DNA of 64,000 bases, taken from assembly GCA_964470965.1 (NCBI GenBank), contig CAYYIS010000027.1, forward strand, positions 5,686-69,685, read 5' to 3'. The translations under genes were made by a program, and so were the position numbers. The notes below the pieces were generated by a model that was not told the origin of the DNA, ran no database searches, and saw nothing but the letters and a program-made list of their open reading frames with translations. This document shows positions 33,560-41,996 of this stretch, one piece after another. This DNA is from CAYYIS01 sp964470965 (GTDB lineage Bacteria; JAAXHH01; JABIQT01). How positions within the stretch are numbered: the first letter of the stretch is position 1; each line of letters opens with the position of its first letter.

Positions 33560-35452
33560 TCAACAGGACAAGGTCCATTCGAGATGGTGGTCGTACAGCG
33601 TCGCGGGACGGGGAACACCCTGGGCATCCCATCCCATCATCTCGTAATACAAATTCAGATATTCTCTGAATTTTTCGCGGTCAAGGTGAATCCCAGCTTT
33701 GGCCCCACTCCGTATGGGCTCATCGAAGAAGCGGTCAGGCAGGCGATCGTCCTCCGGTTTCATCCCCTCCCGGATGTTGTAAACCCGCATAAGGTGAAGC
33801 CTGCGCTCCCCCCATCGCATAATTTCATAAGAGGATGTTTCCCAACCTGTCACGGCGGAGATCATCTCCGTCATAAGTGGCATACTGAGGGCCCTGGTCG
33901 GCGCCACGGCGAAAATACAGAACCCCAGCGCATCGACCCCGGACCAGATAGTGTGGAGCGCCTTGAAGTTACGAACTTTCTCCGGACCGAGGTGTTCCAT
34001 GGGCAGACGATCGAGGATACCGAGTGTTCGCGAATAGGTGAGCGTATGTTCCCAGCCTACCTCGGTGTCAAAATCCCAGTCGTGCTCGCAGATGTCATAC
34101 CTGGGACCGATCGGCGCTACCGCATATCCGAAAGCAAGGTTAGTCTGGCTCCGTGGTTCGAACGGAACCATTTCCAATCCCTTGACATGCATCGCCAGCC
34201 GCTCCGATTCCTGACCGATACACTCCGAAGCGCGCTTAGTGCCTTCGGCGAGTATATCTCCGAACCCTTCCCGATAGGCGATGCGTCTAATCATTTCCAG
34301 GGTTTCTTCCGGTCGTCCAAAGCGTAATTCAAGTCCGTCCGTATCGGATGAATCAAGGATCCCTTCATCGAACGCCTCCATCGCAAATGACAGGGTAAAC
34401 CCAAGGGAAACCGGGTCCATACCCAGTTGATGCACCAAGTTATTATATCGCATCAGGTGCTTGATATCTCCTGTTCCGATATTGGGTCCCATGGCGCCGG
34501 TGATCTCCTGATGCATGGCTGCAGCGCGGGGGTCGAGATCGTCGTCACCATTATGGAACATCTTCAAACAGTCATTCGGACAGCCGGGACACTCGGACAC
34601 GCCTGTATAATATGGCAACCAGTTTTCTTTTGCGTAAGCATCGACCTGATCGAAGGATGCCGCACGGAAATTTTCCACATCCAGCGCGGCATCGATTCCG
34701 TGGTCGTGTACCCATACGGCGAAACCAGGCAGGTTTTTCTGCCACTGCGAAAGGATATTGGTCTTGATGTCTTGCCGGAATGTGGCGTTCACCCTTTCGT
34801 ACCGTACGTTGTCGGCGATAGACGGTAGTGTTCCACCCCGCAGAACGATAGCCTTCAGATGTTTTGATCCCATCACAGCTCCCATTCCCATCCGCTGTGC
34901 CTGGTGAGTGCGATTGCTGACGATGTTTGCAAACCGGACCAGATGCTCTCCGGCCGGTCCTATCGTGGCTACATCCACATCGGAACCGAAGCGATCTTCG
35001 AGCCGATCCGTGGCCTCACCGACGGTCGCTCCGCAGATGTCGGCGGCGTCAAAGAAGGATATTTTTCCATCATCTATCAGCAACCCCGTAGATTTCGCGG
35101 CCGCGCCTGTAATAATGAGGGCATCAAATCCCGATTTCTTAAGCGATACAGCCCATCTCCCTTCTGACCGAGTCTCGCCGACCCCACCGGTCAGAGGAGA
35201 CTTCGCCGATACAATGTATCGGACGAGACCGGCGCCGGGGTGGCCGGCGACGACACTATTTGCAAAAATAAGCAGGTTGTCAGGGCCGAGAGGATCGATA
35301 CCCGCCGGTGTTTCCCTCAAAAGATAATAGACACCGAGCAATCCACCACCAGCATAAATACGGTAAAATGTCTCGCTCGGGTGCTCCACATGTGTGGTTA
35401 GATCCGTTAAATCGATATGGAGAATTCGCCCGTGATATCCCTGTTGTGTCAT
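33560..35452 (-). CDS. Aldehyde:ferredoxin oxidoreductase-family tungsten/molybdenum enzyme
   Basis: AOR-family enzymes oxidise aldehydes to acids with ferredoxin, using a bis-pterin W/Mo site and one 4Fe-4S cluster. The 630-residue protein has RILHIDLTDL at the N-terminus, YAGGGLLGVYYLL, ARGGIGR-like MGAVMGSKHLKAIV, the cluster motif CPGCPNDCLK and the more distal Cys in ALGFCIF, with the NIGTGDIKH and GFGDILAEGTK segments typical of the family. ATG 35452 follows GAAGG. It follows the GH172 gene by 14 nt. AOR members are usual in anaerobes, so the host uses low-oxygen conditions at least at times (inference). No pterin-cofactor genes are nearby. Confidence 0.9.
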   Translation of the reverse strand: MTQQGYHGRILHIDLTDLTTHVEHPSETFYRIYAGGGLLGVYYLLRETPAGIDPLGPDNLLIFANSVVAGHPGAGLVRYIVSAKSPLTGGVGETRSEGRWAVSLKKSGFDALIITGAAAKSTGLLIDDGKISFFDAADICGATVGEATDRLEDRFGSDVDVATIGPAGEHLVRFANIVSNRTHQAQRMGMGAVMGSKHLKAIVLRGGTLPSIADNVRYERVNATFRQDIKTNILSQWQKNLPGFAVWVHDHGIDAALDVENFRAASFDQVDAYAKENWLPYYTGVSECPGCPNDCLKMFHNGDDDLDPRAAAMHQEITGAMGPNIGTGDIKHLMRYNNLVHQLGMDPVSLGFTLSFAMEAFDEGILDSSDTDGLELRFGRPEETLEMIRRIAYREGFGDILAEGTKRASECIGQESERLAMHVKGLEMVPFEPRSQTNLAFGYAVAPIGPRYDICEHDWDFDTEVGWEHTLTYSRTLGILDRLPMEHLGPEKVRNFKALHTIWSGVDALGFCIFAVAPTRALSMPLMTEMISAVTGWETSSYEIMRWGERRLHLMRVYNIREGMKPEDDRLPDRFFDEPIRSGAKAGIHLDREKFREYLNLYYEMMGWDAQGVPRPATLYDHHLEWTLSC

Positions 35453-35466
35453 TAAATAAAACCTTC

Positions 35467-36519
35467 TTACCGTGGCCACCGTTTTTCCACAGGCAACATC
35501 GCAGGATACGCCCCGTGCGGTTCCGTTTGATACCAGTACGCCACCGAACAGATATCGTCTTCCAATGGCCGGAACTTGTGGTTCGGCAGCCAGCCCAGTG
35601 CCTGCATGGTGACGCGCAGGTCGTATTCGAATCGGATTGGATCCATAATATGCCAGCGATACAAACCGTGTTTAGGGACTTCCCCCTCCTCACGCCGCCA
35701 GAGCGGGTAGCCGAGGAAGGGCGTGGAAAATGTATCGCCGAAACCCCAGGCACCGCCAAAGTAATCCTCGGTGCCGGTGCCGCAGATGGTCGGATACTCG
35801 CCGTCACCGTCGATAAAAAACTTTATCTCTCCCTCACCCCACCAGCCGTTGGCGAGCTGCGTCCATGACATAGAGGTGCCCACATAGTGGCCCTGACCTG
35901 ATATCTCATCCAGAATCACATGGTCCGGGGCTTCGTCGGGTGTAACGGAACGTCGCCATTGCGCATGAAAATAGCCGGCATCCTCCGATACATCGTCCAG
36001 TTCGTAAGAGATTTGATAGAAAAATCCGCTCACCGCTTCCATGTGCTGATTTTCAATGGTGACACGGGCGCGTTTCCTGAAGGGCATAGGCCAATATGAG
36101 TTAAAACCGCCGGAGGGATTAACGGTAATCGGGAGTGAATTGACATTGTAGCGGAGCCCGTGGCCGTTGGCAAAAAAATCACCGAGCGGCACTTCCACGC
36201 TGGGAGTTTCTTCATCATCCCAGTAGAATCGTATGATACCGTCCCGATACAGTTTCGGTGCCACGGTTATCCATATATGCTGAATAGTGCCTGGTCCCTC
36301 GATGTTCGCCAGCGTGGTGGTAGTGCCCGGTTCGAGTGTGATGCACGGGCGGACCTTCCAGCCTTTTCCTAGGTCGGACGCCGCACTGTTCGCTTCCGGA
36401 GTCTCATGGGCGCCTCCTGCCACTTCCCCATTGGGGTTCTCTGCACAAATGGACCGGGTTTTTGCCCGGGACAACATCGGTAATGCACCGAACCCGACGG
36501 GGGAAGGGAAACCTGACAT
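35467..36519 (-). CDS. Glycoside hydrolase family 172 (DUF2961) protein
   Basis: GH172 enzymes cleave alpha-D-arabinofuranosides and difructose anhydrides by a hexameric/trimeric double jelly roll. The 350-residue sequence shows IEGPGTIQHIWITV, SVEVPLGDFFANGHG, NSYWPMPFRKRARVTIEN, GEGEIKFFIDGDGEYPTICG and the hallmark GTEDYFGGAWGF. No signal peptide is visible, so it is probably cytoplasmic. AAAGGAG precedes ATG 36519. It heads the three-gene operon with AOR and a sugar isomerase. Together with the GH32-like gene 22 kb away, it hints at fructan or arabinan use (inference). Confidence 0.88.
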   Translation of the reverse strand: MSGFPSPVGFGALPMLSRAKTRSICAENPNGEVAGGAHETPEANSAASDLGKGWKVRPCITLEPGTTTTLANIEGPGTIQHIWITVAPKLYRDGIIRFYWDDEETPSVEVPLGDFFANGHGLRYNVNSLPITVNPSGGFNSYWPMPFRKRARVTIENQHMEAVSGFFYQISYELDDVSEDAGYFHAQWRRSVTPDEAPDHVILDEISGQGHYVGTSMSWTQLANGWWGEGEIKFFIDGDGEYPTICGTGTEDYFGGAWGFGDTFSTPFLGYPLWRREEGEVPKHGLYRWHIMDPIRFEYDLRVTMQALGWLPNHKFRPLEDDICSVAYWYQTEPHGAYPAMLPVEKRWPR

Positions 36520-36634
36520 TTAAAACTCCTTTGGCATTGAGGAATGTTAACCTTGATTATTTGATGAACTATCTCCTCTAATGTACAGTGACTTTTTACA
36601 GATTTCAAGGTACAATAAAACACCACAAAGACTC

Positions 36635-36664
36635 TTGACACTATTTAGATATAATCGTTATCAT
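36635..36664 (+). promoter_or_regulatory. Candidate sigma70-type promoter of acs
   Basis: A perfect TTGACA (36635-36640) and TATCAT (36659-36664; five of six) with an 18-base spacer, about 65 nt upstream of the ATG. A TATAAT inside the spacer is wrongly spaced for this -35. Confidence 0.45.
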
Positions 36665-36728
36665 AGACAGCTGAATACCACACAGTTGAACAGTATCACG
36701 ACCCGCCAGATTTCAGGAGATTTCTCTA

Positions 36729-38696
36729 ATGGCCGATTTGTATCAACCGCCAGCATCGTTTCGCGATCGAGCATTAATCAAAGACATGGACACCTATCGG
36801 GACATGTATGAACGCTCCGTAAAGAATCCGGAGGCGTTTTGGGCTGATGTGGCAGAAGGATTTCACTGGTTTAAAAAATGGGATTCGGTCTGTTCGTATA
36901 ACTATGACATGGACAAGGAGCCAATTTATATAAGGTGGTTCGAAGGCGGTAAAACCAATATCGTATATAACTGCCTTGACCGGCACCTGGAATCCCGTGG
37001 CGACCAGAACGCGATCATCTGGGAGGGCAATGATCCTTCCGAAGATACACATATTACCTATCGGGAATTGCATGAACAGGTTTGTAAGTTTGCTAACGTC
37101 CTAAAGTCCCGGGGTGTTAACAAGGGCGATCGGGTGTCCATTTACATGCCTATGATCCCGGAGCTGGCCGTTGCCATGCTGGCCTGTGCCCGTATTGGCG
37201 CGGTACATTCGATCGTGTTCGGCGGCTTTTCCGCGGAATCTCTGGCCGACCGCATCGTGGATTCGGAGTGCCAGACAGTCATTACGGTCAATGGTACCCA
37301 CCGGGGCGACAAACCGCTGTTCATGAAGCCGGTAGCCGACCAGGCTATCACGGATGCAGAGAAGCAGATGGACGTTAAGGTGAAGACTTGCATCGTGGTC
37401 GAAAGGGTAAAGGACAATCCTGATTTCCGGTTCGATATGATCGAGGGGCGCGACTACTGGTGGCATAATCTGATGGCGGAAGCCTCTGACGATTGTCCAT
37501 GCGAGGAGATGGATGCCGAAGACCCGCTGTTCATCCTGTACACATCCGGATCCACGGGGAAACCCAAAGGCGTCCAGCACAATGTGGGCGGTTACATGAT
37601 ATTTACCGGCACTACCCACAAATACGTATTCGATTACCAGGTGGGAGACATCTACTATTGTGCTGCGGACATCGGATGGGTGACCGGTCACTCCTATATC
37701 ATTTACGGTCCCATGGCGAACGGCGCCACTACACTTATGTTCGAAGGCATTCCGACCTATCCGACGCCCGCACGTTACTGGGAGACGATCGAAAAGCATA
37801 ACGTCACCCAATTCTACACTGCACCAACTGCTATTCGAGCCATCGCCCGCGAAGGAGAATCCTGGCCGTCGAACCATGACATGCCGACGCTTCGAATCCT
37901 CGGAACCGTAGGGGAGCCCATCAATCCGGAGGCATGGCGCTGGTACTATGTAAACGCCGGCAAGGAACGCTGCCCGATAGTAGATACCTGGTGGCAGACT
38001 GAAACGGGTGGCATCCTCATCACCCCTTTGCCGGGGGCCACCCCCATGAAACCCGGATCCGCAACCCTCCCGTTTTTCGGTATTGAACCTGTAATACTGG
38101 ATTCGGAATCCGGAAAGGAGATCGAAGGCAACAACGTCAGCGGCGTTCTGGCCATTAAACGTCCATGGCCTTCGCAGATGCGTACGGTCTACGGGGATCA
38201 CAAACGGTTTGAAGAGACCTATTTTCAGCAGTATAAAGGGTACTATTTCACTGGTGACGGCTGCCGCAGGGACGAAGACGGTTACTACTGGATCACGGGG
38301 CGGGTCGATGATGTAATCAATATATCCGGACATCGGATGGGCACCGCCGAAGTCGAAAGCGCCCTGGTCGCCCACGCTCAGGTGGCAGAAGCCGCAGTGG
38401 TGGGCTTCCCACATGAAATTAAGGGTCAAGGGATCTATGCATATGTAACGCTGAACGTCGGTGTGGAATATACCGAGGCCCTCCGGACCGATTTAAAGCA
38501 GCAGGTTCGTCATGTCATCGGCGCCATCGCCACACCAGATGTGATTCACTGGGCACCCGCGCTTCCCAAGACTCGGTCCGGTAAGATCATGCGGCGGATC
38601 CTTCGAAAAATTGCCACAAATGAGGTCGACCAGATCGGGGACACGACCACCCTGGCAGACCCGGGAGTCGTGGATCAACTTATTGAAAACAGGTAG
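36729..38696 (+). CDS. acsA: Acetyl-CoA synthetase (AMP-forming)
   Basis: It activates acetate to acetyl-CoA with ATP and CoA in the cytoplasm. The full-length 655-residue enzyme has the N-terminal Acs domain, A3 motif YTSGSTGKPKGVQHN, A5 DTWWQTETGG, GEPINPEAWRWYY, A8 GRVDDVINISGHRMGTAEVE and the C-terminal PKTRSGKIMRRILRKIA, whose Lys is the site of acetylation control in known enzymes. AGGAG lies 9 nt before the ATG. It is transcribed alone and converges with the SDR gene. It would allow acetate assimilation; the close homologues for propionate are less likely given the length and motif text. Confidence 0.95.
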   Translation: MADLYQPPASFRDRALIKDMDTYRDMYERSVKNPEAFWADVAEGFHWFKKWDSVCSYNYDMDKEPIYIRWFEGGKTNIVYNCLDRHLESRGDQNAIIWEGNDPSEDTHITYRELHEQVCKFANVLKSRGVNKGDRVSIYMPMIPELAVAMLACARIGAVHSIVFGGFSAESLADRIVDSECQTVITVNGTHRGDKPLFMKPVADQAITDAEKQMDVKVKTCIVVERVKDNPDFRFDMIEGRDYWWHNLMAEASDDCPCEEMDAEDPLFILYTSGSTGKPKGVQHNVGGYMIFTGTTHKYVFDYQVGDIYYCAADIGWVTGHSYIIYGPMANGATTLMFEGIPTYPTPARYWETIEKHNVTQFYTAPTAIRAIAREGESWPSNHDMPTLRILGTVGEPINPEAWRWYYVNAGKERCPIVDTWWQTETGGILITPLPGATPMKPGSATLPFFGIEPVILDSESGKEIEGNNVSGVLAIKRPWPSQMRTVYGDHKRFEETYFQQYKGYYFTGDGCRRDEDGYYWITGRVDDVINISGHRMGTAEVESALVAHAQVAEAAVVGFPHEIKGQGIYAYVTLNVGVEYTEALRTDLKQQVRHVIGAIATPDVIHWAPALPKTRSGKIMRRILRKIATNEVDQIGDTTTLADPGVVDQLIENR

Positions 38697-38735
38697 GATG
38701 CTGCTACCATCACGGCTATTGTGATAGGACAGTAT

Positions 38736-39482
38736 CTATGTTCTCCCACCACAGGCTACAATAGTCTGTCCGGTGATGAAGCCGGAGTCTTCTGAAAGCA
38801 GAAACTTCACGGTGGTGGCGATCTCCTCCGGTTCCCCCATGCGCCCCATGGGCGTAAGCTGGACGATCTGGTCGAGAAGTCCCGGATTAGCCTGGCGGGC
38901 CAGGTCCGTGTTCGTCAAACCCGGAGCTACACAATTCACACGGATGTTATGGCGGGCAAAAGCCCGGGCGCAGTGCCTTGTGAATGAAATGAGTGCGGCC
39001 TTGGCTGAGCCATAGTGGATCTGATTGTCCTTTGGAACTACCCCGGCGAGTGATGAGACATTAACGATTCGGCCGTAATTCCGTGCGATCATCTCATCCT
39101 TCACGGCCCACGTCACTAAAAATGGACCATCCGCGTTAACTGCAAACATGTGTTTCCAGCCCTTGAACGTGACCTCATCGTGCCCCACAGTCTCGACTGT
39201 ACCGGCATTGTTTATCAGTAAATCTATCGGACCAAATCGTTGGCGCACATTCGACACGAGCCTGTTCACATCGGCTTCCACGGATACATCAGCCTGAGCC
39301 ACTAGCCCTACCCCGCCGACCCGTTGGATCTCCGAAAGTGTCTCTTGGGCAGCCTCATGATTATCTCGAAAGTTTATCGCCACACGGGCGCCCTCAGCCG
39401 CCAGCATCAGACAGATTGATCTTCCGATGCCCCTGGCCCCGCCTGTTACGATGGCTGTCTTATCGGTGAATAGTTTAGACAT
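38736..39482 (-). CDS. Short-chain dehydrogenase/reductase (FabG-like)
   Basis: This is a classical SDR of 248 residues: TGGARGIGRS (13-22), NNAG (91-94), Ser143/144 (NVSSLAG), Tyr157 and Lys161 (HYGSAK), CVAPGLTNTDLA and GQTIVACGGR at the end. It resembles 3-oxoacyl-ACP reductases but stands outside any fatty-acid cluster, so a general hydroxy-compound dehydrogenase is as likely. ATG 39482 lacks a clear ribosome site; it is 69 nt downstream of the PhyH gene and closes the YtoQ -> PhyH -> SDR run. It converges with acs. Confidence 0.88.
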   Translation of the reverse strand: MSKLFTDKTAIVTGGARGIGRSICLMLAAEGARVAINFRDNHEAAQETLSEIQRVGGVGLVAQADVSVEADVNRLVSNVRQRFGPIDLLINNAGTVETVGHDEVTFKGWKHMFAVNADGPFLVTWAVKDEMIARNYGRIVNVSSLAGVVPKDNQIHYGSAKAALISFTRHCARAFARHNIRVNCVAPGLTNTDLARQANPGLLDQIVQLTPMGRMGEPEEIATTVKFLLSEDSGFITGQTIVACGGRT

Positions 39483-39551
39483 AATTGTTATAACGGAACG
39501 AAATTTCTCCTAGACAGGACTCCCAGACGCAAGTGGTACTGGATTCCCCGG

Positions 39552-40385
39552 CTACCCGTACGCCCCTTTTTTGTGTCTTCCAAGGAAACGTTGTAACCGC
39601 GGCCCCGCACCTTCCCAGACATGGTCGGGCATTCTGTAGTCGACAAAGGGATACAACTTCTGGGCAACGAAGCGTTTGCTGTAAGTAACACCACCCAGAA
39701 GCCGAAGTCGGTCTGAAGGATTGGGTGCCCCGCGGTGCCACATCTGGTTGTTGAACATATAGACCTCTCCCGCTCTGGCAAAGATTGAAACGGGTTTCTT
39801 TCCTTTGAACTCCGGCTGAACCTGTGAATCCGGAGCTCGACCTGCATAATGGCTGCCGGGTACGACCTGCGTCGGTCCATTCTCGACGATTTCGATGTCA
39901 GTCAGCGGGGTGAAAATTTGCAGGACAAAACAGGGAAGAGGTATCGCCGGATCATGGTACGGGATATTATTCGGAAGGGGAAAATGAACCAAGTCGTCTA
40001 TATGCCATCCACCGGGGCCGTCGGCCTTTGCCTCAGGATTCGGAGGGGTTATCAGTGCATTCTGGGACATCAGGTGGCAGTCGTCCCCCAGGATGGTTTC
40101 TGCCAGACTCGCGAACGGCTCCCGAACGATCAAGTCACGAAACGCCATGTCGTATTCGTACATCCGCATCAAACTGGTACCCCTCCGATGGTCGCCAGGT
40201 TGGTCTTCCTGCATTAGAGGATCGACGATCTTTCTCTCCATGGCATCTCTGAGTGTGGCGACCTCATCATCTTCCAGAATCTTCCCAAGATGGCAGTATC
40301 CGTCAACACGGAATTGCTCCAGAATCCGAGACGTCTCTCCTTCCGTGAATTGGTCCCCGGATCGTATTGGGCTTGCCTTGGTCAC
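39552..40385 (-). CDS. Phytanoyl-CoA dioxygenase (PhyH) family protein 2
   Basis: This is an Fe(II)/2-oxoglutarate-dependent oxygenase of 277 residues, His128 and Asp130 (GGWHIDDLV), His217 (NNQMWHRGA) and Arg226 as 2-oxoglutarate anchor (PSDRLRLL). The GPTQVVPGSHY strand is typical. GTG 40385 is chosen since GGGAG lies 7 nt upstream and the next gene upstream (YtoQ-like) ends at 40406; a longer open frame to 40574 would overlap it. It likely shares a transcript with YtoQ and the SDR. A hydroxylase followed by an SDR suggests a hydroxylation-oxidation sequence on one substrate (inference). Confidence 0.88.
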   Translation of the reverse strand: MTKASPIRSGDQFTEGETSRILEQFRVDGYCHLGKILEDDEVATLRDAMERKIVDPLMQEDQPGDHRRGTSLMRMYEYDMAFRDLIVREPFASLAETILGDDCHLMSQNALITPPNPEAKADGPGGWHIDDLVHFPLPNNIPYHDPAIPLPCFVLQIFTPLTDIEIVENGPTQVVPGSHYAGRAPDSQVQPEFKGKKPVSIFARAGEVYMFNNQMWHRGAPNPSDRLRLLGGVTYSKRFVAQKLYPFVDYRMPDHVWEGAGPRLQRFLGRHKKGAYG

Positions 40386-40405
40386 TTGTATACTCCCGCA
40401 ACGTA

Positions 40406-40843
40406 TCAATCCGTAATATGTTTCAATATCTCGATCACCTGCCCGGGTGTACGAGCCCAAGCCATCGCCGTACTGTTGACTTCTTTTAGCGGATGGACTA
40501 TGTCCTCGCCATGCAGCGTGATGTACGGCTTGCCCAGAGCGGCACAATATCCTGCATCGAAAGCTGCATTCCACTGTTTGTATTTATCCCCGAAACGAAT
40601 AATGGCAACATCGCATTTATCGAGCATGGTTCTGGTCCGGATACCATTCACTTTCGATGACTTGTGGTCCCGCCAGAAGTGATTCTTCTCTTCGCCGAGG
40701 ATATCACCGGCGCCATCGCTGGCAGCATGGTCCGTGACCGCTGATGTAAACGTCACAGGCAGCTGATGTGCTGCTGCGCCATCCATGATTTGTTGACGCC
40801 AATCGGTGTGAATCTCCCCAGAGAGGTATACTACCCAATTCAT
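40406..40843 (-). CDS. YtoQ-family / nucleoside 2-deoxyribosyltransferase-like protein
   Basis: This is a 145-residue cytoplasmic protein of the YtoQ type, related to nucleoside deoxyribosyltransferases. Seen are VVYLSGEIHTDWR (4-16), PVTFTSAVTDHAASD, GEEKNHFWRDHKSSKVNGIRT-like text, the LDKCDVAIIRFGDKYKQWN acidic region and DAGYCAALGKPYITLH. YtoQ function is not established. GGAGG lies 5 nt before ATG 40843. It is the first gene of a three-gene minus-strand operon with PhyH and SDR, and divergent from another PhyH gene. Confidence 0.85.
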   Translation of the reverse strand: MNWVVYLSGEIHTDWRQQIMDGAAAHQLPVTFTSAVTDHAASDGAGDILGEEKNHFWRDHKSSKVNGIRTRTMLDKCDVAIIRFGDKYKQWNAAFDAGYCAALGKPYITLHGEDIVHPLKEVNSTAMAWARTPGQVIEILKHITD

Positions 40844-40922
40844 CAACTCCTCCTCTGAAGGCGGTTAAATTCATTAAAATACATATTCAGAAAACTATTT
40901 CTAATCTGTCAAATGTCAAGCG

Positions 40923-40951
40923 TTGACATGGATTATCTGTAATGATACATT
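40923..40951 (+). promoter_or_regulatory. Candidate sigma70-type promoter of the PhyH gene at 40986
   Basis: A perfect TTGACA (40923-40928), 17-base spacer and TACATT (40946-40951; four of six), about 35 nt upstream of the start. Confidence 0.5.
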
Positions 40952-40985
40952 TGTGACATTGCATAATCTGAAAAGGAGATGAACC

Positions 40986-41804
40986 ATGAATCAGTCAAAC
41001 CCATCGTTCGAACGCGACGGATTTTACATCCTGTCCCATCAGATCATACCGAATCAAATTCTGACAGATGCCAGAAATGGCATGGCGGCCGTTCGCGATG
41101 GTGATTTCGATATGGGTCTGGCACCCACCGAGCATCCCGGGTATGATCCGGGACGGCTTTGCAAAATCAACAATCCACATCGGTCCGACCGGGGACTTCA
41201 CGGTCTGGTGAAGTGTCCCGAGCTGGGCAGCCAGGTGGCTTCTATTACAGGCTCACGGTGGATACAGGTGTGGGCCAGTCAACTTTTGATTAAACCGCCA
41301 GGATCGCAATCAGCCGGGCATGTGGGCTGGCATCAGGATCGTCAGTACTGGGGGATGTGGCAGGAGGAAGAAGGCCTGTTCACCGTCTGGATCGCCCTCG
41401 AAGATGTCGGAGAGACTTCAGGCCCCATGCGCTTCGTGAAGAGATCCCATCGATGGGGTTTTCTGAATCAGGGTGATTTCTTCAACAACAGTCGGGCGGC
41501 CACCCGTGAGTTGATTTCGGTACCGCCTGAGGAATCATGGGAGGAAGTCTCTGTGCTCCTGCCGGCGGGAGGTATTAGTATCCACCATTGCCTGACCTAC
41601 CATGGTTCCGGCCCCAACACCTCGTCCAATGCCCGGTACAGCCTTGCGGTTCATGTTCGTGATGAGAGGACTCAGCCGGTAAGGGGAGATGACAATTACT
41701 ACACATCACACCTGGACAATCGGCAGATCTGTCCAATGATGCACAGCGCCCCGCCAGTACCCCGGGGAACCGCCCTTCCCGGTAACTCCGATACCATGCC
41801 GTAA
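40986..41804 (+). CDS. Phytanoyl-CoA dioxygenase (PhyH) family protein 3
   Basis: This is an iron/2-oxoglutarate oxygenase of 272 residues with His116 and Asp118 (GWHQDRQYWG), His206 (LTYHGSGPN) and Arg217 (SNARYSLAV). The QDRQYW region and SGPMRFVKRSHRWG resemble the ectoine-hydroxylase-like branch of PhyH. AAAAGGAG precedes ATG 40986, behind a good promoter. It is apparently monocistronic; the next gene begins about 190 nt downstream. Substrate unassigned. Confidence 0.88.
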   Translation: MNQSNPSFERDGFYILSHQIIPNQILTDARNGMAAVRDGDFDMGLAPTEHPGYDPGRLCKINNPHRSDRGLHGLVKCPELGSQVASITGSRWIQVWASQLLIKPPGSQSAGHVGWHQDRQYWGMWQEEEGLFTVWIALEDVGETSGPMRFVKRSHRWGFLNQGDFFNNSRAATRELISVPPEESWEEVSVLLPAGGISIHHCLTYHGSGPNTSSNARYSLAVHVRDERTQPVRGDDNYYTSHLDNRQICPMMHSAPPVPRGTALPGNSDTMP

Positions 41805-41996
41805 ACGAATCGTAGCCAGGGGATTGCGTTTCAAATTATCTGCCGGATTTCAGAAGCTGTGATGCGTCGATCGGGATGAAAACCTGGGAGTTCCAGGAGT
41901 GACATAGAATCCGCATGCCATCATGTCATGCTTGCATGCTTGAGGTGAGGCACCGACAACCCCGCGAAATCCCTTAAATCATCGGAGGGTCTGAAA

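Noticed and set aside
36635..36654. TTGACA plus TATAAT as acs promoter
   Set aside because: The two hexamers are only 9 bases apart; the same TTGACA with TATCAT at 18 bases is better.
37101..38429. A 442-codon open frame antisense to acetyl-CoA synthetase
   Set aside because: It lies wholly inside a highly conserved gene on the other strand, has no ribosome site, and its composition (His/Arg/Val rich) is that of a shadow frame.
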